This document shows positions 1 to 8,219 of a DNA stretch of 64,000 nt, one piece after another. Each line of letters begins with the position of its first letter. Position 1 is the stretch's first letter. Source of the DNA: Vibrio sp. SCSIO 43137 (GTDB taxonomy: Bacteria; Pseudomonadota; Gammaproteobacteria; Enterobacterales; Vibrionaceae); the NCBI RefSeq assembly GCF_028201475.1, contig NZ_CP116383.1, positions 2,790,001 through 2,854,000 on the forward strand, read 5' to 3'. The notes below the pieces were generated by a model. It saw only the letters and a program-made list of their open reading frames with translations, was not told the DNA's origin and ran no database searches. The position numbers and the translations under genes were made by a program.

Positions 1-74
1 AAGATCATCGCGAGCTGACCAAAGTCGAAATTAGCTATCCCTGTTTCAGACCAAAGAATCTGTAATCCTTCCAT
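1..74 (-). CDS. oadB: Oxaloacetate decarboxylase beta subunit, N-terminal fragment
   Basis: Only the first 24 codons lie in the window; the rest is beyond the left edge. The peptide starts MEGLQILWSETGIANFDFGQ, which fits the start of OadB, the membrane subunit that couples decarboxylation of carboxybiotin to Na+ export. The ATG is 9 bp downstream of the oadA stop codon and is preceded by a GGGAGAG Shine-Dalgarno-like stretch, so it is the third gene of the oadGAB operon. The identification rests on the short N-terminus plus operon position. Confidence 0.85.
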   Translation of the reverse strand, partial: MEGLQILWSETGIANFDFGQLAMI

Positions 75-83
75 GACTCTCCC

Positions 84-1865
84 TTATGCCAGACTCAGAA
101 GCGGAGCACCAACAGTCACAGAGTCACCCTCTTTAACATGGACTGCGGCAACCGTACCACTCTTCGCTGCCTGTACTTCTGTTTCCATCTTCATCGCTTC
201 CAGAATCAAAAGAACATCGCCTTCTGCAACCTGAGAGCCCGGCTGAACGTTTACTTTGAAAATAGTACCAGCCAGAGGTGCAGCTACATCTTCTGCGGCA
301 CCCGTTGCCGGAGCAGGTGCAGGCGCTGCTTCTGTTTTAGCAGCAGGTGTAACTGAAGACAGTTGTCCCTGAGGGCCTACTTCAACGTCATATACCTGAC
401 CATCAACTTTAACACTGTAAGTTTCCACTGCGCCCGGAGCAGCCGCAGCAACAGGGGCTGCTTTCACTTCAGGTTCTGTACCCGGAGCTGGTTCAAACGC
501 GTCAGGGTTGCCTCTGTTCTTAAGGAACTTAAGGCCAACTTGCGGGAACAGAGCGTATGTCAGTACATCATCCACTGTCTCATCAGCCAGCTTGATGCCT
601 TCTGCCTTGGCTTTTTCCGCCAGTTCAGCAGTCAGGGCCTCTAACTCATCGTCAATAAGGTCAGCCGGACGACAGGTAATCGCTTCTCCGCCATCCAGTA
701 CTTTGGCTTGCAGAGCAGCATCAACGTCAGCCGGTGCCGCACCGTACTCGCCTTTCAGAACACCTGCTGTCTCTTTAGTGATGCTCTTATAGCGTTCACC
801 AGTCAGAACGTTGATAACGGCTTGTGTACCTACGATTTGGGAAGTCGGTGTTACCAGAGGAATGTATCCAAGATCTTTACGTACTCTTGGGATCTCTTCC
901 AGTACCTCGTCAATCCGGTCTGCAGCACCCTGCTCTTTTAGCTGGCCTTCCATATTAGTCAGCATTCCGCCCGGAACCTGAGCAATAAGTATACGGGAAT
1001 CGACACCTTTAAGGGCGCCTTCCCACTTGGCATACTTTTTACGTACTTCACGGAAATAAGCCGCAATAGGCTCAATCTGGTCAAGTTTCAGGCCGGTATC
1101 GCGCTCTGTACCTTCCAGCATGGCAACAACAGTTTCTGTCGGAGTATGACCATAGGTCTGGCTCATTGAGGAGATAGCGGTATCCAGAATATCCAGACCA
1201 GCTTCAACCGCCTTTACCGCTGTCGCAGTAGAAAGACCGGTAGTAGCATGACAGTGAAGGGCAAGGGGCACATCACACGACTCTTTAATGCGGGTAACCA
1301 GCTCTTCCGCTTCATAAGGTTTTAGCAGGCCGGACATATCTTTGATACAGATAGAGTGACAGCCTAAGTCTTCAAGACGCTTAGCAAGATCTACCCATGT
1401 ATCTGAGTTGTGTACCGGGCTGGTCGTATAAGAGAGCGTACCCTGAGCGTGAGCGCCAACATCCACAGTCGCCTTAACGGCCTTCTGGAAGTTACGTACG
1501 TCATTCATGGCATCAAAGATGCGGAATACATCCATTCCGTTTTTGTGTGCGCGTTCAACAAACTTCTCTACAACATCATCCGCATAGTGACGGTAGCCCA
1601 GCAGGTTCTGTCCGCGTAACAGCATCTGCATTGGGGTATTCGGCATCGCTTTTTTCAGCTCACGTAGTCTTTCCCACGGATCTTCGCCGAGAAAACGAAT
1701 ACATGAATCGAAGGTCGCCCCTCCCCATGTTTCCAGAGACCAGTAGCCTACTTTGTCCAGTTCTGCTGCGATCGGCAGCATATCTTCAATTCGCATACGG
1801 GTAGCGAACAGGGACTGGTGGGCGTCGCGTAACACTACATCAGTAATAGCAAGTGGTTTAGACAT
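84..1865 (-). CDS. oadA: Oxaloacetate decarboxylase alpha subunit (biotin-dependent)
   Basis: 593 aa, full length for OadA. It carries the carboxyltransferase step of the Na+ pump: oxaloacetate to pyruvate, with CO2 moved to biotin. The N-terminal half is a HMG-CoA-lyase-like TIM barrel (residues about 4-265) with the HCHATTG metal-ligand motif and the GGATFDSC segment. A conserved carboxylase domain follows (about 290-460), then an Ala/Pro-rich linker (about 470-520) and a C-terminal biotinyl domain with EAMKMET, biotinylated Lys at about 559. It sits between oadG and oadB. The linker also resembles that of other biotin carriers, but the absence of a biotin carboxylase domain excludes pyruvate carboxylase. 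Confidence 0.96.
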   Translation of the reverse strand: MSKPLAITDVVLRDAHQSLFATRMRIEDMLPIAAELDKVGYWSLETWGGATFDSCIRFLGEDPWERLRELKKAMPNTPMQMLLRGQNLLGYRHYADDVVEKFVERAHKNGMDVFRIFDAMNDVRNFQKAVKATVDVGAHAQGTLSYTTSPVHNSDTWVDLAKRLEDLGCHSICIKDMSGLLKPYEAEELVTRIKESCDVPLALHCHATTGLSTATAVKAVEAGLDILDTAISSMSQTYGHTPTETVVAMLEGTERDTGLKLDQIEPIAAYFREVRKKYAKWEGALKGVDSRILIAQVPGGMLTNMEGQLKEQGAADRIDEVLEEIPRVRKDLGYIPLVTPTSQIVGTQAVINVLTGERYKSITKETAGVLKGEYGAAPADVDAALQAKVLDGGEAITCRPADLIDDELEALTAELAEKAKAEGIKLADETVDDVLTYALFPQVGLKFLKNRGNPDAFEPAPGTEPEVKAAPVAAAAPGAVETYSVKVDGQVYDVEVGPQGQLSSVTPAAKTEAAPAPAPATGAAEDVAAPLAGTIFKVNVQPGSQVAEGDVLLILEAMKMETEVQAAKSGTVAAVHVKEGDSVTVGAPLLSLA

Positions 1866-1898
1866 GCTCTATAACTCCTTTTAATCGAATTTTAACTA

Positions 1899-2156
1899 CT
1901 ATTTAGAAGCAGAAGTTCGGTACTGATGTACCGCAGCAGAAATTGCTGCAACAACTTGCGGACTAACAGCAGACGATGTTTGTTGACTATTTAATTTTGT
2001 GTTGGGCATAGCAACGGGCTGTGGTGCCTCTTCTGGTACCAGATTCGACATTAGCCTGACTATGTAAATAAGAATGGTGAGGAAAACAAATACTACTGCC
2101 ATGCCAGTAAACATGAGAGTAGCGGCTTCTCCTAATAAACTTCCAATATCTGTCAT
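1899..2156 (-). CDS. oadG: Oxaloacetate decarboxylase gamma subunit
   Basis: About 85 aa small membrane subunit that assembles OadA with OadB and binds Zn. One N-terminal transmembrane helix (about residues 12-32, ending VFVFLTILIYIV) is followed by a cytoplasmic Pro/Ser/Gln-rich tail, as usual for OadG. The frame is open to an upstream ATG at 2177, but the ATG at 2156 (MTDIGSLL) has an AAAGGA ribosome site at good spacing and matches the family start, so I use it. First gene of oadGAB; the 33-bp gap to oadA holds no terminator. Confidence 0.9.
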   Translation of the reverse strand: MTDIGSLLGEAATLMFTGMAVVFVFLTILIYIVRLMSNLVPEEAPQPVAMPNTKLNSQQTSSAVSPQVVAAISAAVHQYRTSASK

Positions 2157-2190
2157 TATGATTCCTTTCTTTGTCATTGAGACAAGCTGT

Positions 2191-2218
2191 CTGTTTCGAG
2201 ATCCATTAAACGAAACAG
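2191..2218. repeat. Dyad in the oadG leader
   Basis: CTGTTTCG at 2191-2198 and CGAAACAG at 2211-2218 are perfect inverted 8-bp arms around a 12-base loop. It lies just downstream of the predicted oadG transcription start, so it could be an operator or a leader hairpin. No function can be assigned from sequence. Confidence 0.5.
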
Positions 2219-2230
2219 ATGTGGCTTAGG

Positions 2231-2258
2231 ATTATCTCGATTGGCAATCGATTGTCAA
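2231..2258 (-). promoter_or_regulatory. Predicted sigma-70 promoter of oadGAB with overlapping palindrome
   Basis: Read on the minus strand: -35 TTGACA (2258-2253), 16-base spacer, -10 GATAAT (2236-2231). The segment 2241-2258 is an 18-bp near-perfect palindrome (TTGGCAATCGATTGTCAA, one mismatched pair) that covers the -35 and most of the spacer, as expected for a repressor site. Further upstream, CGGTTGCA (2265-2272) and its inverse TGCAACCG (2305-2312) are spaced 40 bp apart. The regulator is unknown. Confidence 0.6.
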
Positions 2259-2312
2259 TTGTATCGGTTGCATTTAAACAGCAGCCTAATAGCGGCAAAG
2301 TAGTTGCAACCG

Positions 2313-2496
2313 ACTGATAGTTAGACGAAATAACCCACCAAGATAATAATGGTCTATCCAGCAATTCACCAGAACCATAGGGAATAACTTAAGCAAAAAT
2401 GGGGCAAATTACTGAGATATATGTAAAAAAAGCAATACTTGTCAGGAAAAACCGATGAAAAACCGGAAAGAAATTGTTTGTTTTGTGAAGCAAACT
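2313..2496. other. AT-rich gap between oadG promoter and tRNA terminator
   Basis: Together with the promoter region this makes a 340-bp interval (2157-2496) without a gene. I see no coding potential, RNA gene or repeat in this part beyond the listed sites. Confidence 0.6.
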
Positions 2497-2523
2497 AAAA
2501 AAGCCCTGCGATTGCAGGGCTTT
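2497..2523 (-). terminator. Rho-independent terminator of the tRNA-Arg array
   Basis: On the minus strand AAGCCCTGC, loop AATC, GCAGGGCTT followed by a T run. It lies 7 bp after the 3' CCA of the last tRNA-Arg. Confidence 0.9.
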
Positions 2524-2529
2524 GAAGAA

Positions 2530-2606
2530 TGGCGCGCTCGGAAGGATTCGAACCTTCGACCGCCTGGTTCGTAGCCAGGTACTCTATCCAGCTGAGCTAC
2601 GAGCGC
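2530..2606 (-). tRNA. tRNA-Arg (ACG), copy 6 in transcription order
   Basis: 77 nt with encoded CCA. The acceptor stem GCGCTCG pairs with CGAGCGC, discriminator G; anticodon stem CCTGG/CCAGG encloses loop CTACGAA, giving anticodon ACG (A34 normally becomes inosine). Sequence is identical to the other five Arg copies of the cluster. Equivalent to the argVYZQ genes of E. coli by sequence and position. Confidence 0.97.
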
Positions 2607-2680
2607 GCGATGTTTTATTACAACTAAGTCAGAGACTTAACGTAATGAGAACCTCAGATAACTGAAGACCGTATAAATTA

Positions 2681-2757
2681 TGGCGCGCTCGGAAGGATTC
2701 GAACCTTCGACCGCCTGGTTCGTAGCCAGGTACTCTATCCAGCTGAGCTACGAGCGC
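2681..2757 (-). tRNA. tRNA-Arg (ACG), copy 5
   Basis: Identical 77-nt gene with encoded CCA and loop CTACGAA. It is 151 bp from the next copy downstream, and the spacer diverges slightly from the other spacers of the array. Confidence 0.97.
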
Positions 2758-2830
2758 GCGATGTTTTATCAAATTAAGCCAGAGACTTAATCTAATGCGA
2801 ACTTCAGATAACCGAAGACCGTACAAATTA

Positions 2831-2907
2831 TGGCGCGCTCGGAAGGATTCGAACCTTCGACCGCCTGGTTCGTAGCCAGGTACTCTATCCAGCTGAGCTA
2901 CGAGCGC
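2831..2907 (-). tRNA. tRNA-Arg (ACG), copy 4
   Basis: Identical 77-nt gene with encoded CCA. It is embedded in exact 150-bp tandem repeat units (gene plus 73-bp spacer). Confidence 0.97.
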
Positions 2908-2980
2908 GCGATGTTTTATCAAATTAAGCCAGAGACTTAATCTAATGCGAACTTCAGATAACCGAAGACCGTACAAATTA

Positions 2981-3057
2981 TGGCGCGCTCGGAAGGATTC
3001 GAACCTTCGACCGCCTGGTTCGTAGCCAGGTACTCTATCCAGCTGAGCTACGAGCGC
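2981..3057 (-). tRNA. tRNA-Arg (ACG), copy 3
   Basis: Identical 77-nt gene with encoded CCA, 150-bp period. The spacer on its 5' side holds CTTCGG-ATAA-CCGAAG, a perfect small hairpin that is imperfect in the other spacers. Confidence 0.97.
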
Positions 3058-3130
3058 GCGATGTTTTATCAAATTAAGCCAGAGACTTAATCTAATGCGA
3101 ACTTCGGATAACCGAAGACCGTACAAATTA

Positions 3131-3207
3131 TGGCGCGCTCGGAAGGATTCGAACCTTCGACCGCCTGGTTCGTAGCCAGGTACTCTATCCAGCTGAGCTA
3201 CGAGCGC
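3131..3207 (-). tRNA. tRNA-Arg (ACG), copy 2, first of the tandem array
   Basis: Identical 77-nt gene with encoded CCA. It starts the 150-bp array in transcription order. Upstream (3208-3298) lie a possible terminator of the preceding unit and an extended -10 motif. Confidence 0.97.
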
Positions 3208-3218
3208 GCAGGTTGTGA

Positions 3219-3227
3219 ACTATATCA
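3219..3227 (-). promoter_or_regulatory. Possible extended -10 promoter for the Arg array
   Basis: Minus strand TGA-TATAGT, 11 bp before the tRNA-Arg 5' end, followed by a GC-rich start region. No good -35 is visible 16-18 bp upstream (TTTCTT at best). It is plausible only because of the terminator-like hairpin just upstream. Confidence 0.35.
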
Positions 3228-3248
3228 CATTTTCATTTCTAAGAAACG

Positions 3249-3271
3249 AAAAAAATGGTCTTAATGACCAT
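3249..3271 (-). terminator. Weak terminator-like hairpin after tRNA-Ser
   Basis: Minus strand ATGGTC, loop ATTAA, GACCAT, then six T. The stem is only 6 bp. A second, perfect hairpin (ATTAGCTG, loop, CAGCTAAT; 3276-3295) lies between it and the tRNA-Ser 3' end. Together they could end a Ser-Arg-Ser unit or serve as processing signals. Confidence 0.45.
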
Positions 3272-3298
3272 AAATATTAGCTGCTTACAGCTAATAAA

Positions 3299-3391
3299 TG
3301 GCGGTGAGGGAGGGATTCGAACCCTCGATACGGCTACAAACCGTATACTCCCTTAGCAGGGGAGCGCCTTCAGCCTCTCGGCCACCTCACC
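3299..3391 (-). tRNA. tRNA-Ser (GCU), copy 2
   Basis: 93 nt with encoded CCA and the long variable arm of type II tRNAs. Acceptor GGTGAGG pairs with CCTCACC, discriminator G. The anticodon arm CTCCC, loop CTGCTAA, GGGAG gives GCU. Very close to E. coli serV. Confidence 0.96.
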
Positions 3392-3403
3392 ACTGTTCAG
3401 AAA

Positions 3404-3480
3404 TGGCGCGCTCGGAAGGATTCGAACCTTCGACCGCCTGGTTCGTAGCCAGGTACTCTATCCAGCTGAGCTACGAGCGC
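3404..3480 (-). tRNA. tRNA-Arg (ACG), copy 1
   Basis: Same 77-nt sequence as the array copies but placed between the two tRNA-Ser genes with short unrelated spacers (12 and 22 bp). This suggests a Ser-Arg unit duplicated before the Arg array expanded. Confidence 0.97.
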
Positions 3481-3502
3481 GTATTTCTAACGTTTGCAAG
3501 AA

Positions 3503-3595
3503 TGGCGGTGAGGGAGGGATTCGAACCCTCGATACGGCTACAAACCGTATACTCCCTTAGCAGGGGAGCGCCTTCAGCCTCTCGGCCACCTCACC
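3503..3595 (-). tRNA. tRNA-Ser (GCU), copy 1, first gene of the cluster
   Basis: 93 nt, identical to the other tRNA-Ser copy over the gene. It lies about 15 bp downstream of a strong promoter -10, so it leads the tRNA transcript. Confidence 0.96.
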
Positions 3596-3610
3596 GTCTT
3601 GCGGAGGCAC

Positions 3611-3638
3611 ATATTACGATTTACCGAAAATAAGTCAA
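3611..3638 (-). promoter_or_regulatory. Promoter of the Ser/Arg tRNA cluster
   Basis: Minus strand -35 TTGACT (3638-3633), 16-bp spacer, -10 TAATAT (3616-3611), then a GC-rich discriminator GTGCCTCCGC. Such a discriminator is typical of stable-RNA promoters under stringent and growth-rate control. The remaining gap up to the csrA terminator (about 3639-3855) shows no further feature. Confidence 0.8.
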
Positions 3639-3855
3639 TTACTTTCTGGGATAAAACTTATAAAAAATGTGTGATAGAACAGTATTCAACCAACAAGAAC
3701 TATTTTTGCACTTTTTTATACCCGGCTGACCCAGACATGCAGGATTCAGAGCTGCAGTAAGCTGTTCAGTTCAGGGAAGTTAACTGTTCACCCGACACTC
3801 ATATAATGGCAAAGCAGACTAAGCAGATAACTGAAATAACAGCAAACAACGGGCA

Positions 3856-3880
3856 CAAAAAAGGCCAGCTTATGCTGACC
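3856..3880 (-). terminator. Rho-independent terminator of csrA
   Basis: Minus strand GGTCAGC, loop ATAA, GCTGGCC (one G-U pair), then TTTTTT. It begins 13 bp after the csrA stop. Confidence 0.88.
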
Positions 3881-3892
3881 TTAATGTCTATA

Positions 3893-4090
3893 TTAGTAAT
3901 TGCCTGATGTGGAATTACCTGTGCCCTTTTCGGCCTGAATTCTCATGTAGATCTCTTCACGATGAACTGATACTTCTTTAGGTGCATTAACACCGATACG
4001 TACCTGGTTACCTTTTACACCTAGTACAGTTACTGTCACTTCATCTCCAATCATCAGGGTTTCGCCTACGCGGCGAGTCAAAATCAGCAT
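3893..4090 (-). CDS. csrA: Carbon storage regulator CsrA (RNA-binding)
   Basis: 65 aa, full length. CsrA is a homodimeric post-transcriptional regulator that binds GGA in the leaders of target mRNAs and is titrated by Csr small RNAs. The sequence opens with [10 protein letters not shown] and has the conserved [18 protein letters not shown] segment that forms the RNA-binding surface (Arg at about 44 in VHREEI). The start ATG follows an AAGGAG site. Downstream comes the tRNA-Ser/Arg cluster, as in E. coli. The short Ser/Gly/Asn C-terminal tail is ordinary. Confidence 0.98.
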   Translation of the reverse strand: MLILTRRVGETLMIGDEVTVTVLGVKGNQVRIGVNAPKEVSVHREEIYMRIQAEKGTGNSTSGNY

Positions 4091-4175
4091 TCGTCTGCTC
4101 CTTGAGTAATCTCTTAACTATCTCTTTATAAGGCTATTATCCAACAAAATCATAGATAAGGTAAACTTAACCGGG

Positions 4176-5360
4176 TTAAGAAACCGCATATTTTTGTTGT
4201 TCTGTAAGCGCTTCCTTAGAAACAATGTATTTGTCATGAATAATATTTGCTGCTCTATCAATACTAGCTGGGTTAAGCAGCAAGGTTGAGTATTGCTCGC
4301 CAACTGAAGTAGCAAATACGGCTATTTCATTGCTGACAAGTAAATTATATGAGTGTTGTACAATCCCTTTAGCTTTGCTGCCTACACAGGTCAGCGAACT
4401 CACTTGTTCACTATTACGGATTTTATGACTAAACACCAGCCCTAACTTGGCATAAGCATTACAATCAATTACAACACCGTTTCGTTCTGTTTCCTCGATC
4501 ACAGTCCAGAGGGGGATCCCCAGTACCTGACACTGTTTAACTAAAGCATCAAAGTCACTTTTTTCAACCTGAACAAAAATCAGATTTCTCTGGATGGCAA
4601 TGCCACAGATCCCGTGATGGCAGGTTTCTCCTTTTACCAGAGTGCCCTCTTTTTCTGAAAAAGAAGAACGAACTCTTAAAGGAACCCTGTTTCGCCACGC
4701 CTCCTGCACACAAGGCAAATGAAGTACCCTTGCCCCTTTTCGGGCCATCTCTTCCATATTCGGAAAGTCGATACTCTCCAGTTGAACCGCCTGTTTTACA
4801 ACACGGGGATCGCAGCTATAGATACCTTCCACGTCAGTGAAGATCTGACACTCTGTAGCATTCAGAGCACCCGCCAGTGCCACCGCCGTGGTATCAGAAC
4901 CACCACGACCAAGGGTAGTAATATGGCCATGTTTATCAACGCCCTGAAACCCGGCCACGATGACAATTTGATCATCTTGCAACAGGGTGCGGATATAATC
5001 CGTCTCGATTTCAGTAATACTGGCATCGTTGTGAACACTGTCAGTTTTGATTTTAGCCTGACCGCCCGTCAGCGATATTGCAGAGCGACCTAACCGGTTA
5101 AGCTCCATCGCCAGCAGTGCCATTGATACCTGCTCACCAGCCGTTAAAAGAACATCGAGTTCCCGCGCCGTTGGTACCGAGTCGATCTCTTGCGCCAGAG
5201 ACATCAATCTGTTGGTTTCGCCAGACATGGCAGATACAACCACAACCAACTGATTGCCTTGATCTCTTAAATTGACTAAGCGTTGGGCTACAGCTCTGAT
5301 CCTTTCTACAGAACCCACTGATGTGCCACCAAATTTTAGTACAAGTAACGGTTTTTTCAC
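4176..5360 (-). CDS. lysC: Aspartate kinase, monofunctional
   Basis: 394 aa. Phosphorylates L-aspartate, the entry step to lysine, diaminopimelate, threonine and methionine. The kinase domain (residues 1 to about 240) has KFGGTS near residue 10 and GRGGSDTT near 150. The C-terminal part (about 250-390) looks like the two ACT regulatory modules, slightly compact compared with the 449-aa E. coli LysC. The start is GTG at 5360, with a weak AAGGTAA ribosome site; no ATG is available nearby. It lies between alaS and csrA, a typical Vibrio position. The upstream gap is too short for a lysine riboswitch. The gene symbol is by family; which end product inhibits it cannot be read. Confidence 0.88.
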   Translation of the reverse strand: MKKPLLVLKFGGTSVGSVERIRAVAQRLVNLRDQGNQLVVVVSAMSGETNRLMSLAQEIDSVPTARELDVLLTAGEQVSMALLAMELNRLGRSAISLTGGQAKIKTDSVHNDASITEIETDYIRTLLQDDQIVIVAGFQGVDKHGHITTLGRGGSDTTAVALAGALNATECQIFTDVEGIYSCDPRVVKQAVQLESIDFPNMEEMARKGARVLHLPCVQEAWRNRVPLRVRSSFSEKEGTLVKGETCHHGICGIAIQRNLIFVQVEKSDFDALVKQCQVLGIPLWTVIEETERNGVVIDCNAYAKLGLVFSHKIRNSEQVSSLTCVGSKAKGIVQHSYNLLVSNEIAVFATSVGEQYSTLLLNPASIDRAANIIHDKYIVSKEALTEQQKYAVS

Positions 5361-5452
5361 CGGACGTTACCTTTAGCTTTCTTAATCATCCTGATACAGA
5401 GTCGGATTGTATCCTTATATCAGAATGGCAATACTTAATATTGGTCAATAAA

Positions 5453-5484
5453 AAAACCAACTAACATAAGATTAGTTGGCTTTT
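5453..5484 (-). terminator. Rho-independent terminator of alaS
   Basis: Minus strand CCAACTAA, 7-base loop, TTAGTTGG, then a run of seven T. It separates alaS from the aspartate kinase gene, which must therefore have its own promoter or depend on readthrough. Confidence 0.88.
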
Positions 5485-5500
5485 ATTAGTATAAATTAGT

Positions 5501-8083
5501 TTACAGGCGTTCTGTTAACCAGTCGCTGACAGATTCCAGTGCTGCCGGTAGTGCTGAAGCATCTGTACCACCAGCCTGAGCCATATCAGGTCTGCCGCCA
5601 CCTTTACCACCTACCTGCTGGGCAACCATATTCACCAGCTCACCCGCTTTAACTTTAGAAGTCAGGTCTTTCGTTACACCAGCAATCAGGCCAACTTTAT
5701 CACCGGAAACATTACCCAACATGATAATGCCGCTGCCGATCTGGTTCTTAAGCTCATCAACCATACCGCGAAGTGCTTTATTATCAGCGCCATTAAGCTG
5801 GCTAACCAGTACTTTAACACCAGAAATCTCGACAACTTTGCTGGCCAGATTTGCACTCTCCTGAGAAGCCAGCTTATCTTTCAGTTGCTGAATCTCTTTT
5901 TCAAGAGCCTTGGCCTTAGACACCATATCTGCAACTTTGCTTTCATACTGCTCATGCTGTGCATCTAGGGTATCCAGCGCAGCTTCACCGGTAACCGCTT
6001 CAATACGACGAATACCCGCAGCAATACCACCTTCAGAAGTGATCTTAAACAGACCGATATCACCGGTATTATTAGCGTGAATACCACCACAAAGCTCGGT
6101 AGAGAAATCGCCCATTGAAAGTACACGAACTTCATCGTCATACTTCTCACCAAACAGAGCCATTGCGCCTTTCGCTTTAGCTGACTCGATATCCATGATG
6201 TCGGTAGCAATAACATGGTTGCGACGCACTTCGGCGTTTACAAGACGCTCAACTTCTTTCAGCTCTTGTGGCTTAACCGCTTCTAAATGAGAGAAGTCAA
6301 ATCTTAGATGATCCGGCTTAACCAGCGAGCCTTTCTGCATAACATGCTCACCAAGTACACGGCGCAAGGCTTCATGTAGCAAGTGAGTGGCTGAGTGGTT
6401 TAGTGAAGTGGCTGCACGGCGTTCTGCATCGACATGAGCGCTGACAGCATCACCTTTCGCCAGTACACCTTCTACAAGTTCACCGTGATGTGCAATTGCG
6501 TGACCCAGTTTATGAGTATCATCGACCTTAAATAGGCCTGATTCAGTTTTGATAACACCTGTGTCACCACACTGGCCACCAGACTCAGCATAGAAAGGTG
6601 TTTTCTCAAGGATCAAAATAGCTTTATCACCGGCAGACAGGCTGTCCACCTCGTTGCCGGAAGCAAATAAACCAACAACCGCAGATTTGTCCTCTGTTCC
6701 TTGGTAACCACTAAACTCACTGGAAGAGTCCACCTTAATCACTTCGTTGTAGTCGGTGGCAAACTGTCCTGCTTCGCGGGCACGCTGACGCTGTGCTTCC
6801 ATCGCTTTCTCGAAGCCAGCTTCATCGATAGTAAACTCTCTTTCACGAGCTACATCGTTAGTCAGATCCGCAGGGAAGCCGTAGGTATCGTACAGTTTAA
6901 ATACTGTTTCACCGTCCAGAACTTTGCCGTCAAGGTTATCCAGCGCTTCGTTGAGAATCACCATGCCACGTTCAAGAGTACGGCCGAAGTTCTCTTCTTC
7001 GATTCGCAGTACTTTCTCAACCATAGCCTGCTGCTTCTTCAGCTCGCTACCTGCACTACCCATAACGTCAGCAAGAACACCAACCAGTTTATGGAAGAAT
7101 GCACCTTGCGCACCAAGCTTATTACCGTGACGAACCGCGCGACGGATAATACGGCGAAGAACGTAACCACGGCCTTCGTTAGACGGCATCACACCATCAA
7201 CAATCAGGAAGGCACAAGAACGGATATGGTCAGCAACAACGCGCAGAGACTGGTTAGAAAGATCTTGGTAACCCGTTACTTCAGCAGCAGCTTTGATCAG
7301 AGTCTGGAATACATCAATCTCATAGTTTGAGTGAACGCCCTGCATAATGGCAGCAATACGCTCAATACCCATACCTGTATCTACTGCCGGCTTAGGCAGA
7401 GGTTCCATGGTACCGTCTGATTGACGGTTGAACTGCATAAATACGTTATTCCAGATCTCAATAAAGCGATCGCCATCTTCTTCAGGAGTACCCGGACGGC
7501 CGCCCCAGATATGTTCGCCATGATCATAGAAGATCTCAGTACATGGACCACAAGGGCCGGTATCACCCATCTGCCAGAAGTTGTCAGACTCGTAAGGTTT
7601 ACCACCTTTTTTATCACCAATGCGGACAATACGATCGGCAGGAATGCCCATCTTTTTGTTCCACAGTTCGAAAGCTTCATCATCAGTCTGATATACAGTT
7701 ACCAGCAGACGCTCTTGCGGCAGCTTAAGTACATCGGTCAGAAATTCCCACGCATATGCGATGGCATCTTCTTTGAAATAGTCGCCAAAACTAAAGTTAC
7801 CCAACATTTCAAAAAAGGTGTGGTGGCGGGCGGTAAAGCCTACATTCTCAAGGTCATTATGTTTACCACCGGCACGAACACAACGTTGTGCACTGGTTGC
7901 ACGCGTATAGGCGCGCTTTTCTGAACCTAAAAAGCAGTCTTTAAACTGGTTCATACCTGCGTTAGTAAACAGCAATGTTGGATCATTGGCCGGAACTAAC
8001 GAAGAACTTTCTACAATCTGATGTCCTTTGTCTTCAAAGAACTTAAGAAACGCACGGCGTATCTCGTCGGTGCTCATGTACAT
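5501..8083 (-). CDS. alaS: Alanyl-tRNA synthetase
   Basis: 860 aa from the start chosen here. Class II synthetase charging tRNA-Ala. The N-terminal catalytic core includes [15 protein letters not shown] and [16 protein letters not shown]. The editing domain has HSATH (about residue 562) and CGGIH (about 665), the Zn-binding HxxxH/CxxxH set. The C-terminal C-Ala domain ends with [12 protein letters not shown]. The frame extends to an upstream codon at 8164, but the ATG at 8083 ([12 protein letters not shown]) follows AGGAAGAG at correct spacing and matches the family length, so the extra 27 codons are leader. It is followed by its own terminator. Confidence 0.97.
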   Translation of the reverse strand: MYMSTDEIRRAFLKFFEDKGHQIVESSSLVPANDPTLLFTNAGMNQFKDCFLGSEKRAYTRATSAQRCVRAGGKHNDLENVGFTARHHTFFEMLGNFSFGDYFKEDAIAYAWEFLTDVLKLPQERLLVTVYQTDDEAFELWNKKMGIPADRIVRIGDKKGGKPYESDNFWQMGDTGPCGPCTEIFYDHGEHIWGGRPGTPEEDGDRFIEIWNNVFMQFNRQSDGTMEPLPKPAVDTGMGIERIAAIMQGVHSNYEIDVFQTLIKAAAEVTGYQDLSNQSLRVVADHIRSCAFLIVDGVMPSNEGRGYVLRRIIRRAVRHGNKLGAQGAFFHKLVGVLADVMGSAGSELKKQQAMVEKVLRIEEENFGRTLERGMVILNEALDNLDGKVLDGETVFKLYDTYGFPADLTNDVAREREFTIDEAGFEKAMEAQRQRAREAGQFATDYNEVIKVDSSSEFSGYQGTEDKSAVVGLFASGNEVDSLSAGDKAILILEKTPFYAESGGQCGDTGVIKTESGLFKVDDTHKLGHAIAHHGELVEGVLAKGDAVSAHVDAERRAATSLNHSATHLLHEALRRVLGEHVMQKGSLVKPDHLRFDFSHLEAVKPQELKEVERLVNAEVRRNHVIATDIMDIESAKAKGAMALFGEKYDDEVRVLSMGDFSTELCGGIHANNTGDIGLFKITSEGGIAAGIRRIEAVTGEAALDTLDAQHEQYESKVADMVSKAKALEKEIQQLKDKLASQESANLASKVVEISGVKVLVSQLNGADNKALRGMVDELKNQIGSGIIMLGNVSGDKVGLIAGVTKDLTSKVKAGELVNMVAQQVGGKGGGRPDMAQAGGTDASALPAALESVSDWLTERL

Positions 8084-8116
8084 GCGACTCTTCCTGAAAA
8101 TCTTGAGATGGGTTTC

Positions 8117-8158
8117 GGGCAAAAATTGCCCATAACTAGTTATTTGGCGGGTATTGTA
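8117..8158 (-). promoter_or_regulatory. alaS -10 box with two abutting palindromes
   Basis: Minus strand -10 TACAAT at 8158-8153 (no convincing -35). Directly downstream, at and after the expected start, are a perfect 12-bp palindrome ATAACTAGTTAT (8132-8143) and, touching it, a 15-bp one, GGGCAA-AAA-TTGCCC (8117-8131). E. coli AlaRS represses its own gene by binding a palindrome flanking the start site, so an autoregulatory operator is a reasonable inference. Confidence 0.5.
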
Positions 8159-8219
8159 AATCAAGGGAAGAAAATAGCCTAATTTTCTTCATAGAAAGGG
8201 CGGTGAATTAAAAGTTAGC

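Larger units (their letters stand above)
2530..3207 (-). repeat. 150-bp tandem repeat array of tRNA-Arg genes
   Basis: Five tRNA-Arg genes recur with start-to-start distances of 151, 150, 150 and 150 bp. The spacers between copies 2 to 5 are nearly identical base for base, and the last spacer is diverged. This indicates tandem duplication of gene plus spacer, with later homogenisation. Confidence 0.95.

Noticed and set aside
2629..3126. Open frame of 165 codons with a repeated peptide across the tRNA-Arg array
   Set aside because: It is simply the translation of the tandem tRNA genes and spacers; this type of spurious repeat protein is common in databases. No ribosome site or independent support.
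2530..3207. Regular 150-bp repeat that could look like a CRISPR or satellite array
   Set aside because: Each repeat contains a complete tRNA with cloverleaf and CCA, and the spacers are alike rather than unique, the opposite of CRISPR.
3298..3633. Plus-strand frame of 111 codons with AVREGFEPSIRLQTV repeats
   Set aside because: Antisense of the two tRNA-Ser genes and the tRNA-Arg between them; a well-known artefact.
4118..4315. 65-codon frame on the minus strand at the end of the aspartate kinase gene
   Set aside because: It overlaps the kinase C-terminus in another frame, lacks a ribosome site and has no recognisable composition.
6701..7330. 209-codon plus-strand frame inside alaS
   Set aside because: Antisense of the strongly conserved alaS coding region; its amino-acid composition is atypical. 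Similar shadows occur opposite parC (53343-53864), ftsI and others.
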